Assembly: GCA_039198065.1 (NCBI GenBank)
Contig: JBCCTU010000002.1
Location: 868,001 to 932,000 of the forward strand
Origin: CALHVX01 sp039198065
Lineage (GTDB): Bacteria; Pseudomonadota; Gammaproteobacteria; Pseudomonadales; Azotimanducaceae
Direction of reading: 5' to 3'
DNA: 64,000 nucleotides
Position 1 is the stretch's first letter, and each line of letters begins with the position of its first letter. A model generated the notes under the pieces. That model saw nothing but the letters and a program-made list of their open reading frames with translations, made no database searches and had not been told where the DNA came from. Below, in pieces: positions 59,722 to 64,000 of this stretch. The translations under genes were made by a program, and so were the position numbers.

Positions 59722-61775
59722 GCGTTGCTCCTGCCAATGGTGCTGACGACAGAAATCTGTCGGCCGTCAGGAATCTCTTCGAATGCAAGCACGTGGATCG
59801 TGCGCTGAGTAAACCGGACGAATCGCGCAAGCTGCTGGCGAATCATTCCCGACACCAGAACGATCGTCGGCTTGCCGGCGACTTCCTGTCGATCGGCTAC
59901 ATCAACGAACGACTTCTGCAGGCGTTCCGCCATGGATGGCTCCAGTGCCGGCCCGCTGCTTTCACCGCTGCGGGCTTTCAGCAGCAACGATTCCAACTCC
60001 GGATCCAGCGTGACTACTTCGAGCTCCGGTTCGGACCCGCAAATCCCATGAACAATCTGGCGACCGAGGGCCCGGCGTACGTGCATGAGCAAGGCGTCCG
60101 GATCTTTTGACTCCGGACCGGCTTCGAGCAAAGCTTGAGCAACGCCGCGCAGATCCCGCAGCGGAACGCGTTCCTGCAGCAACAGTCGCAACACGCGATG
60201 TATTTCGACCAGGCTGAACGGCTCCGGCGTGAGTTGCTCTACCAGCCGCGGTGAATTGACAGCGAGCTTATCGACCAGCGACTGCACCTCGTCATAGCCG
60301 AGCAGCTCATCGGCATGATCGAGCATGATCTGATTGAGGTGGGTGGCAACTACAGTGCTCGCGTCGACCACCGTGTATCCCAGCGTCTGCGCGTTCTCTC
60401 GCTGATCTTCCGTTATCCAGATCGCCGCCAGACCAAAGGCGGGATCGGTCGTCTCGATGCCCTCAACGCGACCAAAGACTTCGCCGGGGTCGATCGCCAA
60501 CATACGGTCAGGATGAATGTCCGCCTCGGCTACGGTCACGCCGTGCAGCGCTATGCGATAGCTCGTTGCGAGTAGATCGAGGTTATCCCGGATGTGAACC
60601 GTCGGTACGAGAAAACCGAGCTCCTGCGACAACTTCTTGCGCACCGCGCGAATCCGGCTGAGCAGCACGCCACCCTGTTGCTCGTCGACCAGGGGAATGA
60701 GTCGGTAGCCCACTTCGAGTCCGAGCGCATCGGTCGCCTGGATGTCCTGCCACCCCAGCTCAGTCTTCGGTGTCTCGGGATCGCGACTTGAAGCGGATTC
60801 ATCGCCGTCTGATTCGCCGTTGTCTGTGGCCGCAATTCGATTCGCAAGAAAGGCACAGATTGCAGCCAGGGACAGAAACACCAGGTGCGGCATTCCGGGA
60901 ACCAGACCGAGAATCGCTAGAATGCCGGCAGATACACCGAGCGCTCGTGGATCGGTGAACATCTGATCGACGACTTGGTCGCTGACATCGGCCTCACCGC
61001 TGACCCGGGTTACGATCATTGCCGCCGCTGTGGACAACAACAGCGAAGGAATCTGCGCTACCAGTCCGTCACCAATGGTCAGCAGTGTGTAGCGCTCGAT
61101 CGCCGCGGAGAACTCCAGCCCATGCTGTGCCATGCCAATCACCAGGCCACCGACGATGTTGATCAGCAGAATCAGGATGCCTGCTACCGCATCGCCACGG
61201 ACGAATTTGCTCGCACCGTCCATGGCCCCGTAGAAGTCCGCCTCCTGGCCGACATCCTCCCGCCGCGTTCGCGCTTCGTCCTGATCAATGATGCCGGCGT
61301 TGAGATCAGCGTCGATCGCCATCTGTTTACCGGGCATAGCATCAAGGGTGAATCGCGCGCTCACTTCCGAGATGCGACCCGCGCCCTTGGTGACCACAAC
61401 GAAGTTGATGATTACCAGGATTATGAAAACCACGAGACCAACGACGTAGTTGCCGCCAACAACAACCTCGCCAAAGCTTTGAATGACGTAACCGGCAGCG
61501 GCACCGCCTTGATGACCCTCCAGCAGTACCACTCGCGTAGAGGCAACGTTGAGCGCCAGGCGGAGCAGCGTCGCAATGAGCAGAATTGTTGGGAACGCGG
61601 CAAACTCAAGGGGCCGCAGGGCGTAGACGGCGACCAGCAACACGACGATTGCCAGCGCGATGTTGAACGTGAAGGCTACGTCGAGCAGAAACGCCGGAAC
61701 CCGCAGCGTCATCAATGCCAGTAGGCACAGCAACAGTAAGGGAACGGCGAGATTCAACGAGCGCAAACTAGTCAC
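59718..61775 (-). CDS. flhA: Flagellar export apparatus protein FlhA
   Basis: 685-aa core of the flagellar type III export gate. Eight N-terminal helices span about 1-310, with the FHIPEP-family sequence PTILLIATLLRLALNVASTR and the conserved cytoplasmic loop RFTLDAMPGKQMAIDADLNAG. The large cytoplasmic substrate-docking domain follows (VGYRLIPLVDEQQGG, VHIRDNLDL, LVEIHRVLRLLLQERVPLRDL). It overlaps flhB by eight and flhF by four bases. Confidence 0.97.
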   Translation of the reverse strand: MTSLRSLNLAVPLLLLCLLALMTLRVPAFLLDVAFTFNIALAIVVLLVAVYALRPLEFAAFPTILLIATLLRLALNVASTRVVLLEGHQGGAAAGYVIQSFGEVVVGGNYVVGLVVFIILVIINFVVVTKGAGRISEVSARFTLDAMPGKQMAIDADLNAGIIDQDEARTRREDVGQEADFYGAMDGASKFVRGDAVAGILILLINIVGGLVIGMAQHGLEFSAAIERYTLLTIGDGLVAQIPSLLLSTAAAMIVTRVSGEADVSDQVVDQMFTDPRALGVSAGILAILGLVPGMPHLVFLSLAAICAFLANRIAATDNGESDGDESASSRDPETPKTELGWQDIQATDALGLEVGYRLIPLVDEQQGGVLLSRIRAVRKKLSQELGFLVPTVHIRDNLDLLATSYRIALHGVTVAEADIHPDRMLAIDPGEVFGRVEGIETTDPAFGLAAIWITEDQRENAQTLGYTVVDASTVVATHLNQIMLDHADELLGYDEVQSLVDKLAVNSPRLVEQLTPEPFSLVEIHRVLRLLLQERVPLRDLRGVAQALLEAGPESKDPDALLMHVRRALGRQIVHGICGSEPELEVVTLDPELESLLLKARSGESSGPALEPSMAERLQKSFVDVADRQEVAGKPTIVLVSGMIRQQLARFVRFTQRTIHVLAFEEIPDGRQISVVSTIGRSNA

Positions 61776-62931
61776 GATCCTGCTCCCGGGTACCGTCCGC
61801 TCGACGTCTCAGGTCGTTGGGGACAGCCACCGAACCAAGGCGTGGGCGCTCAGCCCGCTGGCCGCACCGGAACGCGTCCAGGTTATGCAGATAGGCAAGT
61901 ACCTGCGCAACAGCGGCGTAGAGTCCTTCAGGAATCAGATCACCGACCGCTGTGTTGAAGAACAGGGCCCGCGCCAGTGCCGGTATGCGAAGTTCCGGAA
62001 TCTCATGTTCTCGGGCCACCTCACGCAGTCGCAGTGCGAGGAAGTCACTGCCCGCCGCGATCACAATCGGCGCCCCGCGCTCGGCGTCGTAACGCAGCGC
62101 GACGGCAAAGTGCTCTGGGTTGGTAATGATCACATCGGCACTTGCCACATCCGCGAGCATCCGCTGACTCGAGAGCGCCTGCTGCGCGCGCCGGATTCGT
62201 GCCCGCACTTCCGGGCGGCCCTCCGACTCCTTCATCTCGTCCTTGACTTCCTGTCGCGTCATTTTCAACTGCTGGGCGTGTTCGCGGACCTGAAACGGCA
62301 CGTCGATGACCGCGACCAGAACCAACGCCAGACCAAAGACCAGCAAGGCGGCGAGTAACAACGAACTTCCGGCGGCATAACCCGACGCCGGCGAGAGGTA
62401 GCTGAGCGTCTGAAACCAAGACAGCGAAGCTGCCAAAATAAGTACTGCGGTGCCGCTGATCAGCGCTACCTTGAGTATCGACTTGAACAGCTCCACAAGC
62501 GTTCGCTTTGAAAACATGCGTTGGAGCCCTTTCAGCGGGTCCATACGCGACAGCTTAGGTGCCGCGGCCTTTGGTGCGAACAGCAATCCGCCGACGCCCA
62601 GCGAGCCAAGGATCGAGAGCGCGAAGCTCGCCAGCAGCGGTACGGCGACGACAAACACACCAGCCCACAGCATCGGTGCAACGATCTGAAGCTCACCCGA
62701 TCCGAGCCGCCAAAACTGACTGCCCGCTGTCGCAAACAGGTCACGCGTCGCCTGCAACAGCCCACCAACACCGACCGGAGCCCAGAGCCACAAGGCAACC
62801 GCGCCCCCAGCAACCAAGACGCAGGTGACGAGTTCCCGGCTGCGGGCTGCCTGGCCCTCGGAGCGCGCCTTTTCCTGCCGCCTAGGGGTGGCGTCTTCTG
62901 TCTTTTCTTGACCGTTTTCTGCTTCAGCCAT
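61768..62931 (-). CDS. flhB: Flagellar export apparatus protein FlhB
   Basis: 387-aa export gate and substrate-specificity switch. The charged N-terminus (EKTEDATPRRQEKARSEGQ) and four helices precede the cytoplasmic domain. Its autocleavage motif NPEH is in ADVIITNPEHFAVALRYD, followed by VPRARx-like ELRIPALARALF. A C-terminal tail (AERPRLGSVAVPNDLRRRADG) extends a little past the usual end. Confidence 0.96.
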   Translation of the reverse strand: MAEAENGQEKTEDATPRRQEKARSEGQAARSRELVTCVLVAGGAVALWLWAPVGVGGLLQATRDLFATAGSQFWRLGSGELQIVAPMLWAGVFVVAVPLLASFALSILGSLGVGGLLFAPKAAAPKLSRMDPLKGLQRMFSKRTLVELFKSILKVALISGTAVLILAASLSWFQTLSYLSPASGYAAGSSLLLAALLVFGLALVLVAVIDVPFQVREHAQQLKMTRQEVKDEMKESEGRPEVRARIRRAQQALSSQRMLADVASADVIITNPEHFAVALRYDAERGAPIVIAAGSDFLALRLREVAREHEIPELRIPALARALFFNTAVGDLIPEGLYAAVAQVLAYLHNLDAFRCGQRAERPRLGSVAVPNDLRRRADGTREQDRD

Positions 62932-62946
62932 GGCCTGCGGACTCCA

Positions 62947-63729
62947 TCAGCTGAACAGCTGCTGTAGATGTTCCGCAAGCGTGAGTCGCTCGCGTTCGAA
63001 TACCGCCAGCCAACCCCGGAGCGACAGCCACACCAGCACCAGGCCAAACAGCAGGCTGAAGGGGAAGCCCAGGGAGAACACGTTGAGCTGCGGCGCGCTG
63101 CGGCTCATGACCCCAAAGGCTAGGTTCACAACGAGCAGTGCGAAGACCACGGGCAATGCCACGCTAGCGCCCCCGGCGAACATCCAACCGCCAAGGCTAA
63201 TCACGCGCCAGAAAAATTCAGCACCATCTATGTGGGCGAGCGTCGGTGCAAGCTTCAATCCCTGAATCAAGACTTCGAGAGTCAGTAGATGACCGTCTAC
63301 GCCGAGGAAGCAAAGCGTCGCAAGCATCAGGTAAAACTGGGACCAAACGGTCACCTGCACGCCGTTCCCGGGATCGACCATGGATGCAAAACCAAGGCCC
63401 ATCTGCATGCCGACAAACTGTCCGGCGATGACGAAGATTTGAAAGAAAGTAAGCGTAGCCAGGCCCAGACCCAACGACGCAACCGTTTGCCAGGCAACCT
63501 CTAGTATCAGGCCATCCAACGCACTGTCGAGCGACGAACTTAGCGGCGCAACGGTCCCGCGAATTGCCAGCGCAACGGCAAGCGCCATACCAACTTTTAC
63601 CCGGGCCGGCACCATGGCGTTGCCGAAGACTGGGGCGGAGAGAAAGAACGCCGAAATTGGAACCAGCAGCGCGGTGACCTGAACCACCTCTCGCAAGAAC
63701 GCATCTACAGGGACAATCAGTCCAGCCAT
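62947..63729 (-). CDS. fliR: Flagellar export apparatus protein FliR
   Basis: 260-aa integral membrane component of the export gate with about six helices. LSAPVFGNAMVPARVKVGMALALA-type sequence (here VGMALAVALAI) and GQFVGMQMGLGFASMVDPGNG are the family signatures. It shares one base with fliQ and lies 15 bases before flhB. Confidence 0.95.
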   Translation of the reverse strand: MAGLIVPVDAFLREVVQVTALLVPISAFFLSAPVFGNAMVPARVKVGMALAVALAIRGTVAPLSSSLDSALDGLILEVAWQTVASLGLGLATLTFFQIFVIAGQFVGMQMGLGFASMVDPGNGVQVTVWSQFYLMLATLCFLGVDGHLLTLEVLIQGLKLAPTLAHIDGAEFFWRVISLGGWMFAGGASVALPVVFALLVVNLAFGVMSRSAPQLNVFSLGFPFSLLFGLVLVWLSLRGWLAVFERERLTLAEHLQQLFS

Positions 63730-63998
63730 CAGGCGACCACCTGAGGAACGAGAGCCATCACCCGCTCGCTGAAATCGATCAAACGGTAGGTTAGCCAGGG
63801 ACCAAAGAGCAGCAGCGCAACGAGCGTTGCCAAAAGCCGCGGAAGAAAACTCAAGGTCTGTTCGTTGATCTGCGTTGCCGCTTGAAAAACGGAAACAGCG
63901 AGACCCACCGCGAGACTCGGCAGAACCAGTACACTCACCATGATGATGATGAGCCAGAGCGCATCTCCAAACAGCGCTAGGGCATCCACACTGCTCAC
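63729..63998 (-). CDS. fliQ: Flagellar export apparatus protein FliQ
   Basis: 89-aa two-helix protein of the export gate. Helix 1 is WLIIIMVSVLVLPSLAVGLAV and the conserved centre is VFQAATQINEQTLSFLPRLL. The GTG start at 63998 gives the usual family length, so the gene is probably complete although its upstream region is cut by the window end. Confidence 0.93.
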   Translation of the reverse strand: MSSVDALALFGDALWLIIIMVSVLVLPSLAVGLAVSVFQAATQINEQTLSFLPRLLATLVALLLFGPWLTYRLIDFSERVMALVPQVVA

Positions 63999-64000
63999 GG

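Noticed and set aside
1..64000. tRNA, rRNA, CRISPR, insertion-sequence or prophage features
   Set aside because: I saw no cloverleaf-like sequences, spaced repeat arrays, transposase genes or phage genes in the window.

Overview
This 64 kb window is chromosomal DNA of a high-GC gammaproteobacterium. Evidence for this is LPS biogenesis genes, lolCDE, RNase E, EpmC, NqrM/ApbE, a SUF operon under an IscR-type site and a polar-flagellum locus of the Pseudomonas type. I cannot fix the genus; a marine or otherwise Xanthomonadales/Chromatiales-like lineage fits. I see no tRNA, rRNA, CRISPR array, insertion sequence or prophage.

Positions 1-24 kb are an envelope and housekeeping block. It follows the gene order I remember from Pseudomonas (nqr, apbE, nqrM, sthA, lolCDE, comEC, exbB, exbD, lpxK, kdsB, murB, with rne convergent), with changes. 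msbA and lpxK are one continuous reading frame, an AlkB-like gene lies between kdsB and murB, clpB, a DUF2244 gene, galU and a small gene behind a LexA-like box are inserted, and the nqrA-F genes expected before apbE are not there. Positions 24-34 kb hold individual metabolic genes: an MFS transporter, a rhodanese, a spermidine-synthase-like protein split into two genes, msrB, alaA, a NAD-kinase-like protein, a 2-hydroxyglutarate-oxidase-like protein, epmC, a gamma-glutamylcyclotransferase-like protein and tusA.

Positions 34.8-48.2 kb are the most interesting part: twelve tightly packed same-strand genes that I cannot match to a described system. They encode a periplasmic repeat protein ending in a TonB-like C-terminal domain, a Gly/Pro-rich lipoprotein, a second lipoprotein, a membrane-anchored helical-repeat protein, a membrane-anchored PEGA-repeat protein ending in a cysteine-less formylglycine-generating-enzyme fold, a small exported protein, a TolQ/ExbB/MotA-family channel protein, a degenerate Hsp70/actin-like protein, two paralogous membrane-anchored coiled-coil von Willebrand factor A (vWA) proteins, and two final lipoproteins. 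Both vWA proteins carry an ExbD-like Leu-Asp-Val at the start of their single transmembrane helix. The set therefore looks like a TonB-ExbB-ExbD-type, ion-driven envelope machine in which vWA domains replace the usual ExbD periplasmic domain.

Positions 48-55 kb hold a methyltransferase and, divergently, sufB-C-D-S-A-T-E behind a strong type-1 IscR site. Positions 55-64 kb hold part of a flagellar operon on the minus strand (fliQ, fliR, flhB, flhA, flhF, flhG, fliA, motC, motD, a DUF2802 gene). The chemotaxis genes that usually lie between fliA and motC are missing, and FlhF has lost its GTPase signature residues.
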